Part shown: in pieces, positions 8,908 to 17,650 of the stretch
Position numbering within the stretch: position 1 is the first letter of the stretch
Layout of the letters: each line of letters starts with the position of its first letter
DNA from: JACRCT01 sp036504155
GTDB taxonomy: Bacteria; Myxococcota; Myxococcia; Myxococcales; UBA5297
Direction of reading: 5' to 3'
DNA: 64,000 bases
NCBI GenBank assembly: GCA_036504155.1
Contig: DASXVQ010000212.1
Span: forward strand, 1 to 64,000
Position numbers and translations under genes: made by a program
The notes under the pieces: generated by a model
The model's database searches: none
Told to the model about the DNA's origin: nothing
What the model saw: only the letters and a program-made list of their open reading frames with translations

Positions 8908-11119
8908 CGCGGTTCACTCCCTTCCCGCCCTTGGTGCGCTTCCTCATCTTGACGACCGTCGGCGAAGCCGAGTCCGCCTTCAGGCGCGCCGTCGCCGGGA
9001 GGTACCCATCGCGGGTGAGCTTGATCGTCAGCTCGCCCTCGGGCGGGACCGCGACGTCCAGCGGCGTCACTCCCAGCACCTCCCCGGTATCCGCGCGCAG
9101 GACCCTGGCCAAGGGGGGCTGCGAGGCCACGGCGATGATGACGAGCGCGCTCGCCGGCTTCTCGGCGACCGCGGCCGGCGTCGGCGTCGGCGTCGGAGTC
9201 GGCGTGGGCCCCGGCGCGGCGACGGGCGCAGTCGGGACGACGAGCCCGGGCTCGGCGGCGACCGGCCGGGCCGGCGCGGCAGCGGGAGTGCGGGTGACGA
9301 GGGCGGCCACCGCGAGTGCGAGCGAGAGCGCGAGGCCGCCGGCGAGCAGCGGCAGGGCGAGACTGCGCTTGCGGCGGATCCCCGCCGGACCGGGCGGGGT
9401 CGTCTCGTCGGTGAGCAGGCCCTCGAGCGCGGTGCCGACCTCGGCCATCGTCTGCGGCCGGCGCTCGGGGTCCTTCTCCAGGCAGGCGCTGATGAGCGCG
9501 CGCAGCGCCGGGGGCACCGGCTCGTCGCGCTGCGTCCTGGCCGGCAGCGGCGCCGGCGTCTCGCGGACGATGGCCTTCACCAGCTGCTCGAAGGTCGTCC
9601 CCGAGAACGGCGGCTGCCCGCAGATGAGCCGGTACAGGAGGATCCCCAGGCCGTAGATGTCGGCGCGGGGGTCGGTCTTCTGGCCGAGCAGCTGCTCCGG
9701 CGCCATGTAGCGCGGCGTGCCGACGACCACCGGGGCTCCGTTGGAGGTCTCGACGCCCTGGTCGCGCAGCTTGGCGACGCCGAAGTCGAGCACCTTGACG
9801 AAGTCGGCGCCGTTCTTGGTGGTGATGAAGATGTTGTCCGGCTTGACGTCGCGGTGGACCACGCCGACGCGGTGCACGGCGTCGAGGGCGAGGGCCACCT
9901 GGCGCATCAGCCGCAGCGCGCGGGGCAGCGGCAGCGGGCCGTTGCACAGCCGCTCGCGCAGCGACTGGCCCTGCAAGAGCTCCATCACGAAGTAGACGCG
10001 CCGCTCGCCGCCGGTAAGCGTCTCGTCGACGCAGTCGTAGATCTCGACGATGTGCTCGTGGCGGATCTTGTTGACCGCCTGGGCCTCCTGGATGAAGCGC
10101 TCGACCTCGTTGCGCGACTGGGCCAGCTCGGGCTTGAGGATCTTGAGCGCGACGCGCCGGTCCAGGGTCTGGTGGCGGGCGAGGAAGACGCGGCCCATCG
10201 CCCCCTCGCCCAGCGGCTGCAACAGCTCGTAGCTGCCCACCACCGAGGCCGGCGGGACGGCCGGCGCCGGGCCGGGCTCCAGCGAGAGCTCGATGTCGAT
10301 GGGCGTCGAGAGCGCCTTCTCCGCCAGCTCCTTGAGCGCGGTCTTGAGGGCGCCCACGCTCGGGTAGCGGGCCGCCGGATCCTTGGCGAGGCAGCGCTCG
10401 ACGATGGGCGTCAGCAGCGCGCAGCTCTCGGGCAGCGGCGCCGGCGTCTCCTCCAGCTGGCGGCGGCGGACGACGGAGGAGTCGGCGCCGGTGAACGGCG
10501 GGAAGCCGGTGAGCAGCTCGTAGAAGAGGACGCCGGCTCCGTAGACGTCGGCCAGCGGGGTGCAGCGCTGCCCGCGGACGCGCTCGGGCGCCAGGTACTC
10601 CGGCTCGACGAGGATGACGCCGGGAGGCCGCGGCAGGGTGCGGCCGGGGCGCAGGAACGACAGCCCGAAGTCGATGAGCTTGACCCGCGACAGCGCCCCG
10701 TCGCGCTCGACGACGTAGACCGTCGCCGGCTTGAGGTTGCCGTGCACCATGCCCGCCTGGTGCATGAACTCCAGGCCCTCGCAGACCTGCAGGGCGATGG
10801 GCAGCAGCACCTCCAGCGGCAGGGCGCCGCGGGAGTTGAGCCGGCTGGCGAGGCTCTCGCCGACGGGCTCGGAGACCAGCCACGGGCGGCCGTCGGCGGT
10901 GGCGCCGGTGTGGACGCGGTGGGCGATGTTGGGGTGGGTGATGGCCTGGCGGGCCTTGGCTTCGGCGAGAAAGCGCGCCACCAGCGCCGGTTCCTGCACC
11001 AGGTCCGGGCGCATCACCTCGGCGATGACATGGTCCGACCCGTTGGAGGGCCGCGCCAGATAGACCTCGGCGGCGGCCCCTTCCGAGACCTTCCGCAGGA
11101 CCTCATAGCCCTCGAGCAT
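8879..11119 (-). CDS. Tandem pseudokinase-kinase Ser/Thr protein kinase with PEGA domain, 746 aa
   Basis: Residues 4-265 are a Hanks-type kinase fold lacking key residues: the VAIK lysine position is E34 ('VIAEVMRP') and the HRD motif reads HGN (126-128), although DFG (150-152) remains. Residues 297-565 are a second, complete kinase: G-loop 'GEGAMG', K326, HRD 422-424, DFG 445-447. A transmembrane helix follows ('LALPLLAGGLALSLALAVAAL'), then a Pro/Thr repeat linker and a PEGA domain near the C-terminus ('GVTPLDVAVPPEGELTIKL'). Kinase domains are therefore cytoplasmic and PEGA extracytoplasmic. I start at ATG 11119, with GGAG five bases upstream; the open frame continues to 11344 without further homology. 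The inactive first domain probably regulates the second. Confidence 0.85.
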   Translation of the reverse strand: MLEGYEVLRKVSEGAAAEVYLARPSNGSDHVIAEVMRPDLVQEPALVARFLAEAKARQAITHPNIAHRVHTGATADGRPWLVSEPVGESLASRLNSRGALPLEVLLPIALQVCEGLEFMHQAGMVHGNLKPATVYVVERDGALSRVKLIDFGLSFLRPGRTLPRPPGVILVEPEYLAPERVRGQRCTPLADVYGAGVLFYELLTGFPPFTGADSSVVRRRQLEETPAPLPESCALLTPIVERCLAKDPAARYPSVGALKTALKELAEKALSTPIDIELSLEPGPAPAVPPASVVGSYELLQPLGEGAMGRVFLARHQTLDRRVALKILKPELAQSRNEVERFIQEAQAVNKIRHEHIVEIYDCVDETLTGGERRVYFVMELLQGQSLRERLCNGPLPLPRALRLMRQVALALDAVHRVGVVHRDVKPDNIFITTKNGADFVKVLDFGVAKLRDQGVETSNGAPVVVGTPRYMAPEQLLGQKTDPRADIYGLGILLYRLICGQPPFSGTTFEQLVKAIVRETPAPLPARTQRDEPVPPALRALISACLEKDPERRPQTMAEVGTALEGLLTDETTPPGPAGIRRKRSLALPLLAGGLALSLALAVAALVTRTPAAAPARPVAAEPGLVVPTAPVAAPGPTPTPTPTPTPAAVAEKPASALVIIAVASQPPLARVLRADTGEVLGVTPLDVAVPPEGELTIKLTRDGYLPATARLKADSASPTVVKMRKRTKGGKGVNRDDVIDPFGR

Positions 11120-11523
11120 CCGGTCTCCAAGCAGCGATGCGGCGCCCTCCGACGATAGCACGGGGAGGTAGGGCGGGACGCTCCGGGATGCCGTCCCATC
11201 CTTGTAGTGGCCCCCAGGGGCGTTTCCGGACGCGGAAAGGCCGCCCGGATCGCAATCACCTGTATTTGCTCGGGCTTTTTGAGACCCACCCGTTCGGGCC
11301 GCCGGGGCTTCCGGGGTTTCCGGACCCGGCCTCGCGGTCCCCACATCCCTTCCAACGCGGCCGCGAGACCCCCGTAGAAGCCGAAGACGAAGCCGGGTTG
11401 GCCCGCCTCGCCACGAAGCGCCAGGCCGTACTTGTTGGCGCCCGGGTCGAAGACGATCAGGAAGCCCGGCGGGCCTCCCCAGTCGGACTGACGTGCGACC
11501 TTCTTGGCAGGCCCCACGTCCAC
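11014..11523 (-). CDS. Uncertain ORF; first ~60 residues protein-like
   Basis: From GTG 11523 the frame reads 'DWGGPPGFLIVFDPGANKYGLALRG' and 'GFVFGFYGGLAAALEGM', which looks like a genuine folded protein. After about residue 62 it becomes an Arg/Pro-rich string and then overlaps the kinase gene start by about 100 bp. There is no good ribosome site, and it begins just after a strong terminator. It may be a gene whose 3' part was lost or frameshifted, or a chance frame. Function unknown. Confidence 0.3.
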   Translation of the reverse strand: MDVGPAKKVARQSDWGGPPGFLIVFDPGANKYGLALRGEAGQPGFVFGFYGGLAAALEGMWGPRGRVRKPRKPRRPERVGLKKPEQIQVIAIRAAFPRPETPLGATTRMGRHPGASRPTSPCYRRRAPHRCLETGCSRAMRSCGRSRKGPPPRSIWRGPPTGRTMSSPR

Positions 11524-11538
11524 GCGGCGAACCGCAAA

Positions 11539-11568
11539 GAGGGAGACCCGGAGCCCCGGGCCTCCCTC
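11539..11568 (-). terminator. Rho-independent terminator after the L,D-transpeptidase-like gene
   Basis: On the minus strand, GAGGGAG and CCCGG pair with CCGGG and CTCCCTC across a GGCT loop, with one unpaired or wobble position. TTTGCGG follows. The hairpin starts 27 bases after the stop codon at 11596, the expected place for the end of that transcript. Confidence 0.75.
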
Positions 11569-11595
11569 GGAAGCTCCGCCGCAGCGCTTCGCTTC

Positions 11596-12255
11596 TCAGC
11601 CGACCTGCAGCGTGTAGCTGCCGCCGTTGCGGCGAATCTCGGCCTCCATGTCCGCGCGGAAGCGCCGCTGGACGTCGGCGTTGCCGACGATGCCGATGCA
11701 GCCCTGGGTCCCGGCGCTGCCGCCGTCGGGGTGGATGCGCAGCAGGCTGCGAGTCGCGCCGACGCGCGGGTCGTACTTGTCGCTGACCGCGAAGCTGTAG
11801 CCGACGCCGCCGACCGTCATGCCCGCGGTGTCGCGGCTGTGCATGTGCTCGCGGACCGTGTAGGTGCCCCTGGGGAGGCTGCCGTTGCCGTACCCGCCGC
11901 TGCGGAAGTCGTAGGAGTGGCCGTTGACCGTGAGGCTGCCGGAGATCATCTGGTTGCGGCGGCCGGCGTTGGTGGTCTGGGCGATCTGCGCGCGGCCGTC
12001 GACGCCGCCGGTGGCGTTGTTGGTGGTGACGCTGCCGGTGTCGAAGCCGTCCTGGTAGTAGGACTGCAACGCGCCGCTGGTCTTGGAGCCGACGACGCCG
12101 TCGGCCTGCAGGCCCTTGGACCGCTGGAACGCCGAGACCGCCGCCTTGGTCTTGGAGCCGTAGATGCCGTCCGCGGTCCCGAGGTCATAGCCCGCGCTCC
12201 TCAATGCGTTCTGGAGCCGAGAGACGTCCGCGCCGCGAGAACCGATCGAGAGCAT
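11596..12255 (-). CDS. Peptidoglycan-binding L,D-transpeptidase-like protein, 219 aa
   Basis: Residues 4-65 form a PG_binding_1 domain ('LSIGSRGADVSRLQNALRS', 'GIYGSKTKAAVSAFQR', 'ADGVVGSKTSGAL'). Residues about 100-219 resemble a YkuD/Tlde1-like L,D-transpeptidase fold. The active-site pattern is 'RIHPDGGSAGTQGCIGI', giving H175 and nucleophile C186. It should act on peptidoglycan. No signal peptide is visible when translation starts at ATG 12255, which has GGAGG seven bases upstream, so export may need another route or the protein may be released. The absent signal peptide leaves open a toxin-like effector role. It is transcribed divergently from the RND efflux genes. Confidence 0.8.
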   Translation of the reverse strand: MLSIGSRGADVSRLQNALRSAGYDLGTADGIYGSKTKAAVSAFQRSKGLQADGVVGSKTSGALQSYYQDGFDTGSVTTNNATGGVDGRAQIAQTTNAGRRNQMISGSLTVNGHSYDFRSGGYGNGSLPRGTYTVREHMHSRDTAGMTVGGVGYSFAVSDKYDPRVGATRSLLRIHPDGGSAGTQGCIGIVGNADVQRRFRADMEAEIRRNGGSYTLQVG

Positions 12256-12549
12256 TTGTGGCCTCCGTGAACTTGCGCCTCTGTAAGGATTCTCAGGGGG
12301 TCTCGGAATCGGTTTCGAAAAGGTCTCCGAATCCCGCAACCGCTTGAACTCGGGCCGGAAACGCACCTGTCACCCTTGACGGCCCCTCGCCGCAACCGAG
12401 GGCCTCGAGGCCGAAGCCGCGGCCCGTCTTCGCGAGACGGAAGAGCAGGCGCAGCACCGGCTCGCCGAGCGAAACCCAGGCGGGTGCTCCTTCCACCCGC
12501 CTGCCGGCCCCACGCTCACTGGGGACCCTGTGTCCCGAGGGGGCTGGGC

Positions 12550-13695
12550 TTGGGTAGGCAACGGGGCATCTGGGCCGTGCTCGCGGCCCTCACCGTCGCG
12601 ACCTCCTGCCGCCGCGAGGCCGCGCCTCCCCCGCCGCCGCCGCCGGTGACGCTGGCCCCGGAGGACGTCGCCACCGCCGCCCCCTGCCAGCTCGAAGCCG
12701 GGCCCTCGATCAGCGGGACGCTGCAGCCCAGGCGGGTGGCGACGGTGCGCGCCGAGGTCCCGGGCGCCGTGCGCGAGGTGCTGGTGGAGCGCGGCCAGTC
12801 CGTCCCCGAAGGCACGCTGGCGGTGGTGATCGACGACACGGCGCAGCGCGACGCCCTGCTCGCCGCGCGCTCCGCGGTCCGCTCCGCCCAGAACACCCTG
12901 GAGGTCGCGCTGCAGGAGGAGGTGCGCAGCCGCAAGCTGGCCGAGGCCGGCGGCCTCGCGCAGCGCGACCTCGAGCGGGCCGAGGCGGCGGTCCACCTCC
13001 AGCGCGCCCAGCTCGCCGACGCCCAGGCGCGCCTCGCCGTCGCCTCCCTGCAGATGGACCGCACCCGCGTGCGCGTCCCCTTCGGCGGCGTGCTCTCCGA
13101 GCGCCCGGTCGGCCAGGGCGACATCGTGCAGGTGGGCGCCGCGCTGTTCACGGTGGTCGACCCCTCGACGCTGCGGCTGGAGGCCCAGGTGCCCGTGGAG
13201 AACCTCGCGCGGCTGAGCGCGGGGACGCCGGTGGACTTCTTGGTGGCCGGGCTGCCGGAGCGGACCTTCCGCGGCGAGGTCGAGTACGTGCAGCCGACGG
13301 TGGATCCCGCCACCGGCCAGGTGCGCATCGACGTGGCGCTGCCCAACCCGGGCGGGCCGCTGCTGGGCGGCCTGGCGGCGCGCGGGCGGGTGGTGACCGA
13401 GGCGCGGCGAGGGCTGTGCGCGCCGCTGTCGGTGGTGGACTTCGCCTCCGCCCAGCCGACCGTGCTGCGCGTGCGCCAGGACGGCACGGTCGAGCGCGTC
13501 CCGGTCCGCCTGGGCCTGCGCGACGAGCTCTCGCAGTCCGTGGAGATCGCCTCCGGCGCCGCCGCGGGCGAGGTCCTGGTGCGCGGCTCGGCGCGCGCCA
13601 GCGTGGCGCCCGGCACGCACGTGCAGCTCCCGCCGGCCGGGACGCCGGCGCCGCCGCAGGACAACCGGGCGCGCACGCCGCCGCGGAGGCCGTGA
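12550..13695 (+). CDS. RND efflux periplasmic adaptor (HlyD/MFP family) lipoprotein, 381 aa
   Basis: This is the membrane-fusion protein of an RND pump. It has a lipoyl/barrel-sandwich half 'VRAEVPGAVREVLVERGQSVPEGTLAVVID', a coiled-coil alpha-hairpin (about 100-160), the second lipoyl half 'VRVPFGGVLSERPVGQGDIVQVG', a beta-barrel and a C-terminal membrane-proximal domain. The frame is open from 12376, but the first 58 codons are Arg/Pro-rich with no features. Starting at TTG 12550 after a purine-rich GAGGGGG gives a compact lipoprotein signal ending 'LTVATSC'. A 3-bp gap to the pump gene indicates one operon. No outer-membrane TolC gene is adjacent. Confidence 0.85.
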   Translation: MGRQRGIWAVLAALTVATSCRREAAPPPPPPPVTLAPEDVATAAPCQLEAGPSISGTLQPRRVATVRAEVPGAVREVLVERGQSVPEGTLAVVIDDTAQRDALLAARSAVRSAQNTLEVALQEEVRSRKLAEAGGLAQRDLERAEAAVHLQRAQLADAQARLAVASLQMDRTRVRVPFGGVLSERPVGQGDIVQVGAALFTVVDPSTLRLEAQVPVENLARLSAGTPVDFLVAGLPERTFRGEVEYVQPTVDPATGQVRIDVALPNPGGPLLGGLAARGRVVTEARRGLCAPLSVVDFASAQPTVLRVRQDGTVERVPVRLGLRDELSQSVEIASGAAAGEVLVRGSARASVAPGTHVQLPPAGTPAPPQDNRARTPPRRP

Positions 13696-13698
13696 CGG

Positions 13699-16600
13699 AT
13701 GTTCATCTCCGACTTCGCCATCCGCCGGCCCATCGTCACCGTGACGGCGATGCTGGCGCTGGTCGTCTTCGGGCTGGTGGCGCTCGCGGCGCTGCAGACC
13801 GACGAGTTCCCGGACGTGCAGCAGCCGATCATCGCCATCGCCATCCCCTACCCCGGCGCCTCGCCGGAGACGGTGGAGCGCGAGGTGCTCGACCCGGTGG
13901 AGGACGCGGTCTTCGCCATCAGCGGCGTGGACGGCGAGCGCACCACCGGCAGCGCCACCGACGGGCTGGCCCAGCTGACGGTGTTCTTCGACTTCGAGAA
14001 GGACATCAACCAGGCCTCGCAGGACCTGCGCGACGCCATCTCCAGCAAGCGCGCCGACCTGCCCACCGAGATGGAGGAGCCGGCCTTCACCCGCTTCGAT
14101 CCCGCGGACATGCCCATCGTCTCGCTGGCGCTCATCTCCGCCAGCCGCTCCGCCGCCGCGCTCAGCGAGCTGGCCGACCCGGGGATCGTCCGCGACCTGC
14201 GCGCGGTGCGCGGGGTGGCGCAGGCGACGGTGGTGGGCAGCATCAAGCGCGAGCTGACGGTGCAGGTCGACCCCGAGGCGCTGCGGGCGGCGGGGCTGGG
14301 CGTGCCCGACGTGGTCAACGCGCTCTCGGCGCAGAACCTGGCCGCCCCGGTCGGCCGGCTCGACCAGCGCTACGGCGAGCAGACCATCCGGCTGCTGGGC
14401 CGGCTGGACACGCCGGAGCAGTTCTCCCAGGTGGCCATCGCCGAGCGCGGCGGCGCGCCCATCCGCCTGGGCCAGGTGGCCCGGGCCTTCGACGGCACCG
14501 AGGAGCCGCGCACCGCGGCGCTCTTCGACGACCGCGAGGCGGTGGGCATCGACATCCTCAAGGCCAAGGGCCACTCGACGACCGCGGTGGCCAAGGAGGT
14601 GCTGGCCCGGGCCGACGAGCTGCGCAAGGGCCTGCCGCCGGGCGTGGAGCTGAAGGTGGTGGTCAACGCCGGCGAGCGGGTGGCGCAGGCGGTCAACAAC
14701 GTCGAGGAGGCGCTCGTCCTCGGCGCGCTGCTCACCGTGCTGGTGGTCTTCCTCTTCCTCAACTCCTGGCGCTCGACGGTCATCACCGGCCTGGCGCTGC
14801 CGGTGAGCGTGCTGGCCTCGTTCATCAGCGTCTGGGCCTTCGGCTTCACCCTCAACACCATGTCGCTGCTCGGCCTGTCGCTGGCCATCGGCATCCTCAT
14901 CGACGACGCGATCGTGGTGCGCGAGAACATCGTGCGGCACCTGGAGATGGGGCTGGGGCACGACGAGGCGGCGCGCCGCGGCACCAGCCAGATCGGCCTG
15001 GCGGTGGCGGCGACGACCTTCTCCATCGTGTCCGTCTTCGTGCCGGTCGCGTTCATGTACGGGGTCGCCGGGCAGTGGTTCAAGCCGTTCGCCCTGACCA
15101 TCGCCTGCTCGGTGCTGGTGTCGCTGTTCGTGAGCTTCTCGCTCGACCCGATGCTCTCGGCGTACTGGGCGGACCCGCAGATCCGCGGCGAGAAGCGCGG
15201 GCGCGTCACCCGGGCGCTCGCGCGCTTCAACGCCTGGTTCGACCGGATGGCCGACCGCTACAAGGTCGTGGTGGCCTGGGCGCTCGACCACCGCCTGGCG
15301 ATGGTGGGCATCGGCTTCCTCTCGTTCTTCGGGGCCCTGGCGCTGCAGGCGGCCCTCGGCGGCGCCGGGTTCGTGCCGGTGAGCGACCGCAGCGAGATCT
15401 ACCTCCTGGTCGAGACGCCGCCCGGCTCGAACCTGGAGTACACGCGGCGCAAGGTGCTGGAGGTCACGCGGCTGGCGCGCGCGCACCCCGAGGTGGCCTA
15501 CTCCTTCGCCACGCTGGGCACGCCGCAGCCGCTGCGCGCGCCGGGCGTCGACCAGGCGCTCGTCTACCTCAAGCTGACGCCGCGCAAGGACCGGCGCGTG
15601 AACCAGTCCGAGCTGGGCGCCGCGCTGCGCACCGAGCTGACCCGGGTCGCGGGCGCGGCGACCTCGGTGTTCACCAGCGGCTTCGGCGGCGCGTTCAAGC
15701 AGATCCAGATCGAAGTGCAGGGCCCGGAGGTCGGCGGGCTCAACACGCTCGCGGTGCAGGTGCGCGACGTCCTGCGCCAGGTGCCGGGCGCGGTGGACGT
15801 GGGGCTCTCGACGCGCGGCCAGAAGCCCGAGGTGGAGGTGCAGCTCGACCGGGACCTCGCCGGCCGGCTGGGATTGTCGATGGGCGCGCTGGCGCTGGCG
15901 CTGCGGCCGGCGTTCGCCGGGGTGCACGCCGGCGACTGGGTGGATCCCTCGGGCGAGACACGCAAGGTCATGGTGCGGCTCGCCCCGCAGGCGCGCGAGA
16001 GCCCGGCCGACCTCGCCCAGCTCCCGCTGGCGCTCGGCCCCGGCGCGCTCCGGCGGGGAGCCGAGGAGGCCCCGGCGACCGTTCCCCTGGGGCAGGTCGC
16101 GCGCCTGCGCTCCACGCTGGGGCCCGCGGAGATCGACCACCTGGACCGCGAGAAGACCATCAACGTGCAGGCCAACGTGCAGGGCCGCTCGCTCTCGGAG
16201 GTGGTCCGCGACCTGAACGCGCGGCTGGCCAGGCTGCCGCTGCCGCCGGGCTACACCCTCCACCAGGGCGGCGAGGCGCGGGACCAGGCGGAGGTCTTCG
16301 GGCGGGTCGGGCTCGCGCTCGCGGTGGCGCTGCTGCTGATGTACCTCATCCTCGTCATCCAGTTCGGCTCGTTCCTGGACCCGCTGCCCATCCTGGTGTC
16401 GCTGCCGCTGTCGCTGATCGGCGTGGTGCTCTCGCTGCTGGTCACCGGCGACACGCTGAACATCATGAGCCTCATCGGCGTGATCCTGCTGTTCGGGATC
16501 GTGGCCAAGAACGCCATCCTGCTCATCGACTTCGCCAAGTGGTCGCGCGAGCGCGGGGCGAGCCTGCGGGAGGCGCTGATCGAGGCGGGCCGCATCCGCC

Positions 16601-16848
16601 TGCGGCCGATCATGATGACCACCGTGGCGATCATCGCCGGCATGATCCCGGTGGCGCTGGGCCTGGGCGAAGGCGGCGACTTCCGGGCGCCGCTGGGGCG
16701 CGCGGTCATCGGCGGGGTCATCACCTCCACGCTGCTGACGCTGCTGGTCATCCCGACCGTGTACGAGATCCTCGACTCTTTCCGGGCGCGGGCGCTGGGG
16801 CTGCTGCGGCGCCGCACGCACGTCGGGCCGGCGCGGCAGGAGAGTTGA
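13699..16848 (+). CDS. RND-family inner-membrane efflux transporter, 1049 aa
   Basis: This is a full-length AcrB/MexB-like transporter. The N-terminal 'FAIRRPIVTVTAMLALVVFGL' starts TM1, and TM4 carries the proton-relay pair in 'GILIDDAIVVRENIVRH'. The TM10 lysine is in 'GIVAKNAILLIDFA'. Two large periplasmic loops and the repeat structure are complete. It exports small hydrophobic compounds or drugs using the proton gradient and pairs with the adaptor just upstream. The sequence type (HAE1, 'LGLSLAIGILIDDAIV') argues against a heavy-metal CusA-type pump. The substrate cannot be inferred. Confidence 0.93.
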   Translation: MFISDFAIRRPIVTVTAMLALVVFGLVALAALQTDEFPDVQQPIIAIAIPYPGASPETVEREVLDPVEDAVFAISGVDGERTTGSATDGLAQLTVFFDFEKDINQASQDLRDAISSKRADLPTEMEEPAFTRFDPADMPIVSLALISASRSAAALSELADPGIVRDLRAVRGVAQATVVGSIKRELTVQVDPEALRAAGLGVPDVVNALSAQNLAAPVGRLDQRYGEQTIRLLGRLDTPEQFSQVAIAERGGAPIRLGQVARAFDGTEEPRTAALFDDREAVGIDILKAKGHSTTAVAKEVLARADELRKGLPPGVELKVVVNAGERVAQAVNNVEEALVLGALLTVLVVFLFLNSWRSTVITGLALPVSVLASFISVWAFGFTLNTMSLLGLSLAIGILIDDAIVVRENIVRHLEMGLGHDEAARRGTSQIGLAVAATTFSIVSVFVPVAFMYGVAGQWFKPFALTIACSVLVSLFVSFSLDPMLSAYWADPQIRGEKRGRVTRALARFNAWFDRMADRYKVVVAWALDHRLAMVGIGFLSFFGALALQAALGGAGFVPVSDRSEIYLLVETPPGSNLEYTRRKVLEVTRLARAHPEVAYSFATLGTPQPLRAPGVDQALVYLKLTPRKDRRVNQSELGAALRTELTRVAGAATSVFTSGFGGAFKQIQIEVQGPEVGGLNTLAVQVRDVLRQVPGAVDVGLSTRGQKPEVEVQLDRDLAGRLGLSMGALALALRPAFAGVHAGDWVDPSGETRKVMVRLAPQARESPADLAQLPLALGPGALRRGAEEAPATVPLGQVARLRSTLGPAEIDHLDREKTINVQANVQGRSLSEVVRDLNARLARLPLPPGYTLHQGGEARDQAEVFGRVGLALAVALLLMYLILVIQFGSFLDPLPILVSLPLSLIGVVLSLLVTGDTLNIMSLIGVILLFGIVAKNAILLIDFAKWSRERGASLREALIEAGRIRLRPIMMTTVAIIAGMIPVALGLGEGGDFRAPLGRAVIGGVITSTLLTLLVIPTVYEILDSFRARALGLLRRRTHVGPARQES

Positions 16849-16882
16849 GGTTCAGGAACGCCGCCGGTAATGGCCGTCGTCC

Positions 16883-17056
16883 ATGGAGGGTGCCGAGTTC
16901 GAGTTCGTGTCGTACCGGGTCCAGTCGAGCGACGTGCTCAACGCGGCCAGAACGGGCTCGACCCTCGACGTGGATTTCGAGGGCTTCAGCTCCGAGAAGG
17001 CGAACCGAATCTCCCTAGAGATGAGTGTGTCCCTTCCTACCGCTGTCCTCGCGGTG
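16883..17056 (+). pseudogene. 5' remnant of a SecB-like small beta-protein
   Basis: From ATG 16883 about 55 residues are protein-like: 'AEFEFVSYRVQSSDVLNAAR', then 'LDVDFEGFSSEKANRISLEMSVSL'. The alternating strand pattern resembles the N-terminal strands of SecB and SecB-like chaperones, although identity is low and this is tentative. After about 17050 the frame becomes nonsense and runs antisense to the toxin gene, stopping at 17125. I interpret it as a gene truncated at the toxin-antitoxin locus boundary. Confidence 0.35.
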
Positions 17057-17336
17057 GGCGCTCCTCGCGGCTGTGCCATACCCGGACGACCAGCACCGCG
17101 TCGGAGTAGATGCGATAGCGAATGACGTAGGCCCCGGCCCCAAAGGGCGCGATCAGGTCACGCAGTTCCGGAGCGTCTTCGACGACGCGGCCCGCCTCGA
17201 GCTGCACCAGGAGCGCGCTCGCCGCCTGCCTGATCCGTGCGGCCGCCCGCTCGGCCGCCGCGGAACTCCCCGGCTCGAGGAACTCTCTGAGGCGAACGAG
17301 GTCCTGCACGGCCCCAGGGGCCCAGAGGAGGTTCAT
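17037..17336 (-). CDS. ParE/RelE-family toxin, 99 aa
   Basis: This is a small basic RelE/ParE-fold protein. It opens with 'LLWAPGAVQDLVRLREFLEP', a typical N-terminal strand-helix. It then has 'APELRDLIAPFGAGAYVIRYRI' and the closing 'DAVLVVRVWHSREERPP', matching the ParE C-terminal strand and its basic end. It would inhibit gyrase or, less likely, cleave mRNA. ATG 17336 overlaps the antitoxin stop codon (ATGA), so I prefer it to the GTG three codons upstream. It forms a type II toxin-antitoxin operon with the preceding gene. Confidence 0.85.
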   Translation of the reverse strand: MNLLWAPGAVQDLVRLREFLEPGSSAAAERAAARIRQAASALLVQLEAGRVVEDAPELRDLIAPFGAGAYVIRYRIYSDAVLVVRVWHSREERPPRGQR

Positions 17337-17629
17337 CGAGGCCACTTACGGGTGCGCGCGGGAACGGGCAGCTCCTTCTTGGAGCCCCAGCTCCTCAACC
17401 AGGCATCGACGTCCTCGTGCGCCACGTACTCCCCAGTGGCCTCGAATCGCGCCGCTCGCTGCCTTGCCTCCTTCTTTGCGAGCTCGGCCTCCTCCTCCAC
17501 CTCGACGTAGCGCTTGATCGCCTCCTTCATGAGCCAGTGCGTCGAGCGCTGCTTCGCCTCCCCGAGCGCCTTCAGCCGCTCTCGAAGGTCGGCCTCCAAC
17601 TTCACCGCCATGTTGGCCTTCTCGCCCAT
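17333..17629 (-). CDS. Ribbon-helix-helix antitoxin (CopG/ParD-like), 98 aa
   Basis: The N-terminal ribbon-helix-helix 'MAVKLEADLRERLKALGEAKQRSTHWLMKEAIKRYVE' (about residues 7-45) should dimerise and bind DNA. The acidic or neutral C-terminal part ('ELAKKEARQRAARFEATGEYVAHEDVDAWLRSW') is of the kind that wraps around ParE toxins. Translation starts at ATG 17629, preceded by AAGGAGG. The gene comes before its toxin with a 4-bp overlap, and three decamer repeats lie upstream for likely autoregulation. Confidence 0.87.
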   Translation of the reverse strand: MGEKANMAVKLEADLRERLKALGEAKQRSTHWLMKEAIKRYVEVEEEAELAKKEARQRAARFEATGEYVAHEDVDAWLRSWGSKKELPVPARTRKWPR

Positions 17630-17650
17630 CGGAAGCCTCCTTGGCGTAAA

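Noticed and set aside
8765..11158. Plus-strand open frame opposite the tandem kinase
   Set aside because: Arg/Asp/Leu-rich antisense product; the minus strand shows all kinase motifs.
11120..11344. N-terminal extension of the tandem kinase
   Set aside because: No conserved sequence and no ribosome site; ATG 11119 is preceded by GGAG and leads straight into the kinase fold.
12376..12549. Earlier start for the RND adaptor
   Set aside because: The first 58 codons are Arg/Pro-rich and would bury the lipoprotein signal; the TTG at 12550 gives a standard lipobox.
12370..16821. A minus-strand open frame of about 1480 codons opposite the RND efflux genes
   Set aside because: It is the mirror of a strongly biased GC-rich coding strand: composition is His/Arg/Gln/Asp repeats without any domain, while the plus strand carries complete RND adaptor and pump motifs.
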